In this document: positions 50,281 through 60,892 of the stretch, in pieces
How the letters are laid out: the number at the start of each line of letters is the position of its first letter
How positions within the stretch are numbered: position 1 is the stretch's first letter
Source: Apiotrichum sp. Y4204
Lineage: Eukaryota > Basidiomycota > Tremellomycetes > Trichosporonales > Trichosporonaceae
Length of the DNA: 64,000 nt
Assembly (NCBI GenBank): GCA_025531455.1
Contig: JAMYHL010000004.1
Coordinates: 868,001 to 932,000 of the forward strand
Direction: 5' to 3'
Program-made: the position numbers and the translations under genes
The notes under the pieces: generated by a model
Told to the model about the DNA's origin: nothing
What the model saw: only the letters and a program-made list of their open reading frames with translations
Database searches by the model: none

Positions 50281-51924
50281 TGTACTCATCAGTGCCCTCG
50301 TAGCCTCCCTCCTTGCCGTAGCCGCTCTCCTTGATGCCGCCGAAGGGGATAAACGCCTGGGAGATGGCGCCCGTGTTGGCGCCGACCATGCCGACCTCGA
50401 GCGCCTCGGCCACGCGCCAGATCCGGTCCGAGTCGCGCGAGAAGAAGTATCCCGCGAGGCCGACATCTGTCGCGTTTGCGAGCTCGACAACGCTTCGCTC
50501 GTCCGTAAACTTGATGAGTGCCGCGAGGGGTCCAAACGTCTCTTCGGCAGTGACGAGGCAGTCGTCGGGGACGTTGCCGAGCACGGTGGGCTGGACGTGG
50601 TTGCCCTCCCGTGTGCCGCCCGCGAGGACGACCGCGCCGCGGGCGACGGCGTCGTCAATGTGTTCCTGGACTTTGGCGGCGGCGCGCTCGTGGATGAGCG
50701 GGCCGTGGGTCACGCCCTCGTCGAACCCGGACCCAACCTTGAACTCCTTGACTTTGGCCGCGAGCTGGGCGGCAAACTCGTCATACACCTTTTCGTGGAC
50801 GTAGATACGGTTCGCGCACACACACGTCTGGCCCGAGCCGCGGAACTTGGACGCGATCGTACCTGCCACGGCGGTGGGGATGTCGGCGTCCTCAAAGACG
50901 ATAAGCGGGGCGTTACCGCCAAGCTCGAGGGACATCTTTTTGAGGGTACCTGCCGCCTGCTCGGCGAGCATCTTGCCGACGCGGGTGGACCCCGTGAACG
51001 ACACCTTCTTGATCGCCTTGTTGGTCGTGAGCTCGCGGCCGACCTCCTGGAGGTGCTTGTCGGTCGTGATGACGTTGACGACGCCGGGGGGCACGCCTGC
51101 GCGCTTGATAAGCTCCATGATTGCCAGGTTTGTGAATGGCGTCTCGGAGGGCACCTTGATGACACTGGTGCATCCCGTCGCGATCACGGGGGCGACCTTG
51201 CGCGTGATCATCCCTGCGGGAAAGTTCCACGGCACAAGAAGCGCCGCAACTCCGATAGGCTGCTTGATGACAATGTTGCGCTGTCCGGGGATCGCAGAGG
51301 GGAGGACGTCGCCGAGCTGGCGGACCGCCTCGCCTGCAAACCAGCTGACGTACGAGGCAGAGTAGAAGCTCTCGCCGTATGCGTCGGCCCACGCCTTGCC
51401 GTTTTCCCACACAATCAGGCGTGCAATGTCCTTTGCGTGCTCGAGAAACAGCTCGTTGAGCTTGAGCAACATCTTTTGCCGGTCAAGAATGCTTGTGTGC
51501 CGCCACGTCTTGAACGTCTCGGCGGCGACGTCGATCGCACGCCGCGTCTCGGCCACCCCCATGTCGGGGACAGAGCCGATCACCTTGCCCGTCGCGGGGT
51601 CCGTGACGTCGAAGCGGGCGCCGTCGTCGGCGCCCACAAACTCGCCGTTGATGATCCCCGACTGGATGAACAGCGAGGGGTCGTCAAGCCCGAGCTGGAT
51701 ATTAGCAGGGAACACCAGTCGCCACTTACCGGGTTCTCCTTGGAGATGGTGGTGGGCCAGTTGCTCATCGTGCGGACGTGAGGGGGGACAGAGCGAGAGA
51801 TGGAGGAAGAGTGGCGAGGGATAGCAGCCGCAGAAGCAATATGTATAGCGCGCGAGCGGGTGGGGATGGAGAGCTTGACGGGGAGGCGAAGAGGCCTGCC
51901 CCGGGTTTTGAGGGCGAGCGACAT
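50228..51924 (-). CDS. NAD(P)-dependent succinate-semialdehyde dehydrogenase, with mitochondrial presequence
   Basis: Exons 51924-51730 and 51694-50228 (35-nt intron GTAAGT..TATCCAG) give 553 residues. The first about 52 residues are rich in Arg, Ser and hydrophobics with no acidic residue (MSLALKTRGRPLRLPV...RSRAIHIA), a typical mitochondrial import signal. A second in-frame ATG begins MSNWPTTISKENP and would give a cytosolic form. The aldehyde dehydrogenase core shows LVPWNFPAGMITRKVAPVIATGC, FTGSTRVGKMLAEQAAGTLKKMSLELGGNAPLIVF (catalytic Glu), FRGSGQTCVCANRIYVH (catalytic Cys) and NVPDDCLVTAEETFGPLAAL. The motif set is that of the SSADH (GabD/Uga2) class. Reaction: succinate semialdehyde to succinate, last step of the GABA shunt. 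The GABA-permease-like gene lies directly upstream on the same strand. Confidence 0.92.
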
Positions 51925-52967
51925 GGTGAGCGAGTGGAGTGAAAGGCCGGGGGCGGGGGTGTGCAGCGTGCTCGATATAGTCTGCCAGTCTGTGCAAGCG
52001 GGGGGGAACAGGAAAAAAAAGAGCGAATCGAAATAACAAACTCGTAGCAGAGGCGTCGCAAAAGGTCAGATTATCGGCTGCTCGCTCGTCGTTGCCAACG
52101 CCCTGCGCCCCGTGGACCCGCTCCGTCGCCGTCTCGGCCATCTCCACGAGTCCACGAGCTTATGACCCAACTGTGGGCCTGGTCGTAACCAGTGACGTCC
52201 TGCGGCATGCTGGCGGGGATACGCGAGAAACGCAGCCGACCGGCCCCCCTGAGGCGTCAAGCCGAGAACTGTGGCTCAGGTCCTATCTCGGCGGCTGTGG
52301 ACTCTGAAGCGACACCACATGCTGCGTGCTCCGTGCTGCGCGTGCTGCAGGGTCTCATGCTCTGAAAAGGTCAGATACCGCTCGCCATCTCGCAATGTTC
52401 AGGACACGCCACGGTCAAAAAGGTCAGATTTCTCGTCTTGCATTCCAGGTGGTTGACCAAAAAGGTCAGATAATCCAGCCAAAAAGGTCAAATCTCGGTC
52501 TTGGGATCCTGGATCTCATGGTGCAGCCCACCAGTCGCCGTCGAATCAACATTCTCCTTTAATTAAATCATGCACAGAGCATCGATAGAGCTTTGCAGTT
52601 GACCGCCCGCGCTGGCTACCGCATCTCTCATCTCATGTCTCACCTGCGGGGCCCAGGCAACAGCCGTCTGGCGGGAATGGCGGCGTACCCGATATCCGCG
52701 ATCTGAAATGGAACCGACACTGAACGCCAGTGTCTCGCTTCGTTACTCCTGCTCGCTGCTCTTCTTGGCCACCAATGCTGAGCTCGTCCTGTTGACACCG
52801 TCTCGCTTCTGTCGCTACAGTCCCAACCTGTCGTATCACGGTATCATCGCATACCAATGCATTCATATGATGTATCCCAGCGCATATTGCACAACCTTCT
52901 GACAACGATTACTGTAAAGACCTACGCGGTATCGGCCATGACAACCTGTTTCCCTCCCTTGTACCCA
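51925..52967. other. Promoter region of SSADH, with AAAAGGTCAGAT repeats
   Basis: 1043 nt between the SSADH start and the 3' end of the permease gene. No exon supported. A long frame continuing upstream of the SSADH exon (to 52147) runs through the intron and has no homologous N-terminus. The dispersed 12-nt repeat is listed separately. Confidence 0.65.
52060..52493 (+). repeat. Five dispersed copies of AAAAGGTCAGAT
   Basis: Copies at 52060-52071, 52365-52376, 52418-52429, 52460-52471 and 52482-52493 (the last reads AAAAGGTCAAAT). All are in the same orientation. The nearest is 136 nt upstream of the SSADH start codon. Spacing is irregular, so this is a dispersed word rather than a simple tandem repeat. 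Confidence 0.8.
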
Positions 52968-55367
52968 TTACGCATTCTTCGCAGCCATGAGACGGTCCTC
53001 GAGGTCGGCGGGGCCGACAAAGTGTTTCCGTCCGTCGACGGCCCAGGTGATGCCGCACATGAGGAGCACGATGGCGAGGACGACCACGGCATAGTTCATC
53101 GCGCTGCCCGTCTCCACGGGGAGCGCCGGGGGGAAGATGAAGCAGATGGAGGTGAGGAGGTTGAAGCCGACGGCGAGGGCGTTGATAGGCCTGCGGGCAC
53201 GGCCGAGGGACCACGAGCGCGAGTGGCCGGCGAACGCGGACTCGCCGCGGATGAGGACGAGGATGATGGGCACGATGTAGCTCAGCTGCACGAAGAGAAT
53301 CGCCGCAGAGAGAATGGCGTTAAACGCGACCGACGAGCCGAGGTCTGCTGTCAGAGGAAGGATCACTACTGGCACACTCACAGATGAGACCAAAGACAAC
53401 GACCCAGCCGGTGACAAAGGCGATGCACCACACGGGGACCATGAGACGCGGGTGGACGGGCGAGAGGAACGGCGAGATGCGTCCGAGGCCGTGATCGCGG
53501 GCAAAGGAGAGGAGCATGCGCGAGGCCACCGTGTTGACAGCCTGGATGCAGGTGAACATGGCGACAAGGTTGAACATGAGGAGACAGGTCGCGCCGGCGC
53601 GGTTCTCGGTTGCCTGGACGTAGATCTCGAGCAAGGCGCCAACGGGCGAGCCGATAACAGCATCAAAGTCGCGCAGGCAAAAGAGGATGACGACCATGAA
53701 GATCCACGACGTGACCGCGCCCATTGCAATGGCCATGACCATGATCCGCGGGGCGTTGCGTGCCGGCTGCGGCATCTCCTCGACCATATGGGAAGCAGCG
53801 TCCTGGCGGTCAGCAGGAGGCAGAGGTATATCCTTTTCATACTCACAAAGGCAGTCAGGCCGAGGACGGACTGGAGGAGACCGAGAATAAAGGCAAAGCC
53901 TCCAGGCCACTGCCTGTCAGCAAGAGCTCCGTGACGTTTCAGCGCCGCAACTTACGCCAGTCTGGTTGGTGAACTCGGCGAACACGAGCTTGGGGCTCTG
54001 GTACTGGCCGGACGAGCACGCGAGGAGGGTGATGCAGACCGTGATGAGGCCGACGAACGCCCATGTGCCCGCAAAGCGGTCAATGTGGGGGAGGAGGCGG
54101 ACGCCAAAGGTGTTGAGACAGCTCGCGGCGACCACGAAGGCGAGAAAGAAGAGGAAGGTGTGGTAGCGCTCGAGGACAAAGTCGGGCTTCCAGAGCGAGA
54201 TGAGGCTGCCGTTAGGTGGGGACTGGACGCGTACTCACCCAGTGCAGAATCCGGCGCCGAGCGACGACGCGGCGGCGAAAAGCGACGTCCATCCCGCACA
54301 CGCCATCCATCCGACGAAGAACGAGAGGCCGTTCTTCATGCGCTTCGGCGCGAGGCAGTCTGAATGGTTAGCGTCGAGATTTCGTCCTAATAGGTGGGCG
54401 TGGGGTTGGACAGCCTCCCCCGCTATGCATAACAGCATTCGACACTTACACGTCCAGTCGTACTGCCCGCCGCTCATCGGGAACACATGGCAGACCTCGG
54501 CGCTGGCGTCAGAGCTTGAAGAGAACAAACAGGCTTGGCAGGATGTGTCCGCGGCTGTGGGCCGAGTTGTGGCCAATCACGCCGTCGTTCTCGAGCCACA
54601 CGATAACACGATCATGGCATGCGAGCAGGCGACGGTGTGACTGTGACTACCCCACCCCGCAATTCAGGGCCGGCAGGCATGCTTGGCGGTATCCTCGGAG
54701 CATCGGACATGACGGTTTACTGACCCGAGCCGACCAGAATAGCTCGGAGTTTGTACCTCGGAGTCGGGACAAGGTCGCCCCGAGTCGCTAGGGAAATGGG
54801 AATACTCACAGCGAGACGCCGGTCAGAAGCGTGCCGATGGCAGAGACGATGAGGCCCCACACCATGGCGACGGAGCCGCCGGACGGCAGACCGACGGGAA
54901 GGCTACTGTCAGTGGCGTTGCGAATAGCGGGGCCGGGGAGCGACTTACGAGGCGGACCTGAGTGGTGAACGGCGGTGGTGGATAAGATTAGGGGTCGCGA
55001 TAGGGCAATAACAGTGTCAGGGGATGCGGAGCATGCGTCAGTATACTGCAAGTTGGGTTGGAGCTATCAGTCAGGTCGAGCCCGTCGAGTTTTGCAGAAC
55101 GACCTGAACTCGGACTCGGACTGGAGATTCGATCTCCGCGGGGGGCGCACTCACATGGCTGCCGTCAGCCATACCGCCCACAGTAAGGTAAGTGTAACAC
55201 GCACCAGTCCAAGAGTTGAGGAGCGCAAACGCGAGACCGAGACACGAAAAGAAGCCGAAGCGGCGCTCGAGCTCGACCCCGCCGTGCGTGTGCGACGACA
55301 CGCGCACGAGCTCATGGTGCGCGGCCTCCTTCTTCGAGTCGAGCGACGGGGCGCGGTGCACGTCCAT
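52968..55367 (-). CDS. APC-superfamily amino acid permease, GABA permease type
   Basis: Nine minus-strand exons: 55367-55201, 54957-54949 (9 nt, predicted), 54905-54810, 54502-54450, 54359-54239, 54205-53956, 53909-53847, 53802-53382, 53344-52968. They total 518 residues, the usual size of fungal Uga4-like permeases. The short cytosolic N-terminus ends LERRFGFFSCLGLAFALLNSW. Then come PSGGSVAMVWGLIVSAIGTLLTGVSLAEV, FPMSGGQYDW, FVGWMACAGW, AEFTNQTGWPGGFAFILGLLQSVLGLTAFDAASHMVEEMPQPARNAPR (family signature), ASRMLLSFARDHGLGRISPFLSPVHPR and LGSSVAFNAILS. About twelve membrane segments are visible. Substrate class (GABA/amino acids, proton-coupled) is from the family. The adjacent SSADH supports GABA. 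The first splice (weak donor GTGTTA) and the 9-nt exon are the least certain parts. Confidence 0.87.
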
Positions 55368-55703
55368 CCTGGCGGTCGGAAGGAGAGTGGGAGAGGGGGA
55401 TCTGTTGTTTGGGTCGCTGGTGGTGTTGCGCTAGCTCGTGTGCTCGTGTGCTCGTGGCTCGTACGTATGTGGCTCGTAGCTCGTAGCTCGGGGTGCGGCA
55501 ATAATGGCAATAGTGTCTCTCTCGTTCTCTTGTATGTTGTCGATCCGGTTATGTACCCAGTGGGCCAATGTCTATCAGTCAGATCAACAGGGTCTATCAG
55601 CTATCACATCGGGATATGACACAGGGCATGCAGGCAAGTGCAGGACCTCCGGGGCCGTTGCGTATCTCCAAAGTGGGCATGCATATGCAGTGTGGGGTGG
55701 GCG

Positions 55704-55728
55704 AAGGAGAGGGAGAGGGAGAGGGAGC
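55704..55728. repeat. (GGGAGA)n microsatellite
   Basis: Four GGGAGA-like units in a row in non-coding DNA. Confidence 0.7.
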
Positions 55729-55840
55729 GGAGCAGTGGCGCAGTGGACGCGGTGCAGCAGAGAGAGGTCGTGAGACATTTGAGGCACATGGCTGCAGTTG
55801 CCGCCGCAGCTTCACGCGTAGCTCTCTACGCGACGGCTAG

Positions 55841-55901
55841 CGCAATCGCAATCACAACCGCAACCCGCAACCGCGCAACCGCACAACCGCGCAACCACAA
55901 T
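55841..55901. repeat. GCAACCGC/GCAATC repeat
   Basis: Starts as CGCAATCGCAATCACAACC and passes into CGCAACCGC-type units, about seven in all, in non-coding DNA. Confidence 0.65.
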
Positions 55902-58015
55902 CTGCGGGCGCTCCCACCACGGAACCACACAGGATTCTCTCTGTTCCCATTTGCCACACATACCAGGTCTGTAATGTCGAGCGAGATACCTGAGCAACGA
56001 GCGGTGAGTGGGGGAGCCCGGGGGAGGGGGCCCGGAGGGGGGTGTCACGGCGCTGGACGAGGCGTCTCGGGCAGAGTGCCTGATCGGAGGTCGGAAGTCG
56101 ATGCCGAGGCGGGAGAGAGATACACGATACACGCACCGAAGCCAGAGCCACTAGACGGTCACCGACTGTCGACTGTCAGATATGTTCAGATGTTCGAGAT
56201 ACAAGACAACAGCAGTGTGCCGCGAAGCAGAAGAATTCCGTTCTTGACATTCAAATGGCGTTGGTGAGCAACTGGGCAGAGCGCTGAGCGTGCCTGCCCA
56301 TAGTGGAGCCTCGAGCTCGATCTCCAGCTCGGTCAGGAGGTTACAACCGCACCGTGAATGTCCCCAGGATATAGCCAGGATCTTGATGAGCCCCGCCTCT
56401 TGGGTGGGGAGTGGCGTGTGGGGTCGGGACACGATCAGATCAGGATCATGTGCGTGGTGCAGAGCTTGCAGAGCCGGTGCAGCTGATACATGAAGCAGGA
56501 ATGTCAGTACACTAGGCCCGAGGCGCTATCCGATCTCCTGCATTGCCGCGCCATGGCAGTGGGGCCCTCACTCTCCGAATCCGCCAACACCCCTCGAAGC
56601 TTCGGGCCTCACACCTCTTCGTACGCCCATCTCCCTCGGATGCCGTAAGTGTGACGTTGTGCCCGAGAGCATGGGTTGCGGCAGTACTGGCGGGTGTAGA
56701 TGGCCGAGTGGTAAGTGGGTGCCAGGAGTGGCTGGCGGTTGGGTGCTTTGGGCTGGCGGCGAGTGCCGTCGCCAAGACAAGGTTAGGATAGCACACGTGA
56801 TGGCCCAGAAGGGAGGCCAGGAGGTTAGAGACCGAGACATGACAGAGGGACAGTTGTGAGACATGAGCCGAGCCGAGCCCTCTGGGCAAGGTATGCATTC
56901 TGTATCTACAACTGTTTTCTGAGGTGTGTTTGTATCCAGACTTGCAGCCGACGCAACGAGGCCTTGTTGCGATCACCTCGCTTCCCGACGCCACAGTGCA
57001 TAATTCCCTGCCACATTGCCACATTGCCTCCCTTGGGCCTTGGCAGATCGGCAGACTTCTTGTGGTTATCACTCTATTCTCAGCGCTATCTCGCGCCCTC
57101 TCACTCTCATCTCCCCTCTCCGGCCGCACCTAGACACATGCCTGCGTGATATCTATCACGGCTCGTGAGCTTTGAGCTTTCAACGCGCAACAGCACGCGT
57201 CAGAGAGCGCATTCGATCTATATTTCTCCTTCACAAGTCCCTACATTCCCTGGGTTGCGCTGGTACCCATATCGATCCACACTCTAACCCCGCGCTTGCC
57301 GTCGCGTGCAGCGTCGGCGCCAGCGCGGCATGTGTACTGACCACGAGCACTCGCGTATGAGATGAGAGGTGTTGTGAGCCTGAGGTTCCAGTAACTGTTA
57401 GAGCCACCATCGAATCACATCCCGACGCCAGGTTTCCTACTCTCGGACGAAGCCGCCTTGAGTTACTGGGATAGGTATCAAGCCATCAGATCGAATTGCG
57501 ATTGCGATTGACGTGTCCATCTCCATTGCCTCCACATCCTCAACCTCTGGCCCCACGGGACGGGCGCGTGCCTCACAGCTACTCACCGGCCACAGGGCCT
57601 CAGTCGAGGGTGCCCCGCCCGCGGCGGGTGCTAGGGTCGCGAGATCGCGAGTGCACGTCAAACTCGGCTGTTAACTGCACGCGATGTGCGCTGTAATTCA
57701 CGTTGGAGCGATCCCCTCCGCCATTCCAATACGCGAGGCGCGAGACTCGCGTCGAGTGCACCACTTCTTCCCCTGGCCATTCCCATCCTAGCATCCTGGC
57801 TGACTGATAGCGACTGGTTGAAAAACTGATAACTTGTCTCCACTTATCAATTTCAAGAAACACGGGCCAAAGCACGTCGTCTCCCCCTGCCAGCACTGGG
57901 CTGTCTGACATCTGTGGATCCGTAGCATTAAGGAGAGGGCCATTGGGACAAAGCCTGATCCCAGGACTTCATTCGATTGCGACTTTGAGATTTGGAGACG
58001 TCGCCATGCCCTCCC

Positions 58016-60181
58016 TCAGACCCGAGGCGTGAAGGTTGTGATCCGCAGCATCATGTGCACGTTTTCGCACCACTCACTTCCCCAGTTATAACGTGTCTGG
58101 GTTTCGCCATCGGGCAGGCATCGGCGCATGATCTCGAGTGTCGCGCCGCCGTCATCAATCACCTCCAGGGGGCCGGCACACCACCCGTCGGGGGCGGCGC
58201 GGCGCATAGCCCAGCCGGAGATGGTCGGCGGCGGCATGTCCTGCGAAATGAGGGGCAAAGTCTGGAGATTGAAAAAGTAGGTTGTGCCGTGCTGCGCGCG
58301 CGTATCCGTCTTGAGCTGCAGGACGTCGCGGTCAATGCTCATTGCGTTCAGCCTCGTGAGGATCAGGATGGAGCGCGAGGCGATATACGTGTCACGCTCG
58401 TCTGGCGGGAGCGCGCACGCGCCGTCAAAGACATCCTGCATGTGCGGGATGATGAGGTATGCGTTGGGCATTATGAAGAGACCCGCCCCGCGCTGCGTGA
58501 CCATCATGCTGGGGTCAGCTACAGAACCGACGGTAACGGGACTCACTCGTAGACGCGATACTCACGCCCTTTCTCTGTGTCGACAATGCAGTCCTCCGCT
58601 TCTATCTGCGCGATGAATGCACTGTAATGCGGGCTCTGGGGGTCCAGTGGGCAGAGCGTTATGGGGCGCGTTTCGTCCTCCAGAGGTCGTTTTGCTTGCT
58701 CCTCCTCGTCCTCATTGAACTCATAAATAAAGGACGCGAGGGTGCCGTCGGAGCTGCACAGCAAGGAAAGCACAGGCTCTGCGGTCGTGCGCGAATACAC
58801 ATAGACTCTGCCCGTCGCTCTGAAAAAGTCCAGCCAGTTGAGCAGCACATACTTGTCCGTAAACGTGGGGCAAAGGGGCTGGTGTTCAGCGAGTGACCTG
58901 CAGCCCGGCGGGAACTCACGTCGTAGAACAGTGGTGGGGCCGAAACGTCCCATACCTCTTTTGTAAACGTTTGTTCAGTCACCTTCTCCCAATGGGGTCG
59001 CCCTCGGCCTGAGCCCGTGCCGCGATCGGATAGCATGGCCATCTCGAGATGATCTCCGCGGTTGTCAAAGTCGCCAGGAAAGGCGCCACCCCAGTCGGGG
59101 AGCGTACCAAATGGCTGTATGTGTCCGTCGGGGTGGAATGCGGCGTCCACGTCGCGCTGGGACTGGAACCTGCCGCCCGTACTGCGGGACAAGTGGGTCA
59201 CGACGCGGCCCGACATGTACAGATGGGCAGACTGCGACGGTCTGTCAAAAATGTAGCCGAACAAGCCGATATCTTTCCGCAGGCCGCGCACGTCCAAGAG
59301 GACCCGCCCAAGATCCGCAAACCAACGGATATCCCCCGTGGCGCGCTCGACACAGATTATGACCTGGGCGGGGGGGATCCCGGCCTGCGCGTCGGGTTTA
59401 AGCTCTCCATCCATCCTGAAAATGAGCGCATCGTCGCCGGGGTCTTCGCCGAAATACACCAGGCCGCGGTATCGCAGCGGCACCCGCAGGGGCACCGTGA
59501 TGGCCGAGACGGCGGGCCCGACGGGGGCCCAACTATCCTTGATTTTCATCTGGCGCCGGCCTCGAGATCAGCGCAATCACAAACCAAAACGTACAGTGCC
59601 GGCGCCAGTCGGGCTTGTCGAGCCGCGTGCCCCACTGATACACCAGCTTGGCGATACTCGGTACTTCGACCTCGCGGACATTCCCTCCTTGGTCGAAGAT
59701 ACGCGCGCGCAGCGGGTCGTCGGGCGCGAGCCTGGCGACGACGTCGCGCTCAAACTCGGCCGCCCAGGCGCTGCGCAGCGCCCAGATATCTGTCATGTTA
59801 GTATCCACATTACTTCCCGGACACCAAGCATCAGCCTAGAACCTTACACAAGACGGCGTGGTCCGCGGGAGGGCCCGAGACGCCGCGCCCGTCTCCGGCG
59901 GGCATCGGGGGCTGAGGAGCTGGGCCTGCGTCCAAGCGGCTCGGAGTATGGAGGGGAACGGGGCCGCGGCCGTCAAGCGCTAGGAGGCGCCATTTCGTCG
60001 GCATGTCGACACCCTCGAGCGCGAGGTACTGAGCGCGCCAGAGGGATTGTGCTTCCCCGATGAGGGTGCGCCATGGTTTGGAGACGCGCTCGGCGGCGAC
60101 GAGGGAGGCCAGATCGACGTGGGAGAGTGCACCTAAAAGAATCTCTGCTGGTAGAGGGCCCAGTAAGTCGTCGGCTGGCAT
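58016..60181 (-). CDS. F-box protein
   Basis: Five minus-strand exons: 60181-59848, 59789-59581, 59549-58920, 58878-58547, 58508-58016. They give 665 residues. Introns are 58, 31, 41 and 38 nt. The N-terminus is a clear F-box, LGPLPAEILLGALSHVDLASLVAAERVSKPWRTLIGEAQSLWRAQY (residues about 7-52). The rest has no repeat (no WD40, LRR or Kelch) that I recognise. It reads as a globular beta-rich domain with many Trp and Phe, for example RYRGLVYFGEDPGDDALIF, WFADLGRVLLDVRGLRKDIGLFGYIFDRPSQSAHLY and KYVLLNWLDFFRATGRVYVYSR. Expected role: substrate adaptor of an SCF ubiquitin ligase; the target is unknown. The 31-nt intron 59550-59580 is needed to keep frame; using the donor 3 nt earlier creates a stop. 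Confidence 0.8.
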
Positions 60182-60892
60182 GGCGATGGAGATGAGATGA
60201 AGAGGTCACATTGATACATTGATATGATGGGAGATGGGTATGTGAGAGGGGTATGTTGGTCGTCGTGGGGCGTGGCAGCTCGGCGATCCTAGCGTCCTGG
60301 GGAATGTCGACCATTACTTGATGCAGATCGAAGTCGGATCCGATACACGTCTCCAACTCTGTAGAGCTACGAGTCTGAGATGTGAACTTGAGCCTCCATT
60401 GTCCTACATTTCCTGGATCCCGGGGCAAAAGTGAGTCATGACGGGCACTATATCGCGTGTGTAACTGTTGAGGGCAACAACACTGACTGTATGTACGTGA
60501 GAGCACTGTCCCATATCATTATAGACACAATGAAGTGCGCCAGGTGCCAAGACTATGGGTTTCGGGCAACTGTGAGCCCACCGCTGGTCGTTCCCGTGGT
60601 ATTGCAGGTTAGCGTCATAAGACCATCAGCATTGGCATACCCTTGGTCGATAGACATCCATTCTACTCTGTATTGCTTCGCGTCACGACACTATACACCC
60701 ACAACCACAGCTATGAATCAGGCGTTCACATTCGTATATACAAGACGCGCCTATCGCGACTCCAACGGGGTGAGAATGAAGAAAAGGCCGGTAGATGGTG
60801 GGTGGCCTTGCCCTCCACTATCATCCTCACTCTAGGACCCCTTGACGGGTCTCGCCTTCCTCTGCCTACAGTGGGTGCCACTACTAGACCGC
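60182..60892. other. Intergenic spacer
   Basis: 711 nt between the F-box start and the YPT1 3' end. No exon supported. AT-richer than the genes. Nothing else seen. Confidence 0.55.

Larger units (their letters stand above)
55368..58015. other. Long intergenic spacer
   Basis: 2.6 kb with no supported gene on either strand. Frames such as 55638-56267 (+) and 56512-57129 (-) have no domain and include simple repeats. Two repeats are listed separately. Nothing resembling a tRNA cloverleaf was found. Confidence 0.55.

Noticed and set aside
51695..52147. Extension of the SSADH frame upstream to 52147 (639-residue frame)
   Set aside because: It reads through a good 35-nt intron and has no family N-terminus. 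The spliced first exon gives a clear mitochondrial presequence instead.
56640..56740. Possible serine tRNA (GATGGCCGAGTGGTAAG)
   Set aside because: The A-box-like word is there, but no matching B box, anticodon arm or acceptor pairing could be built.
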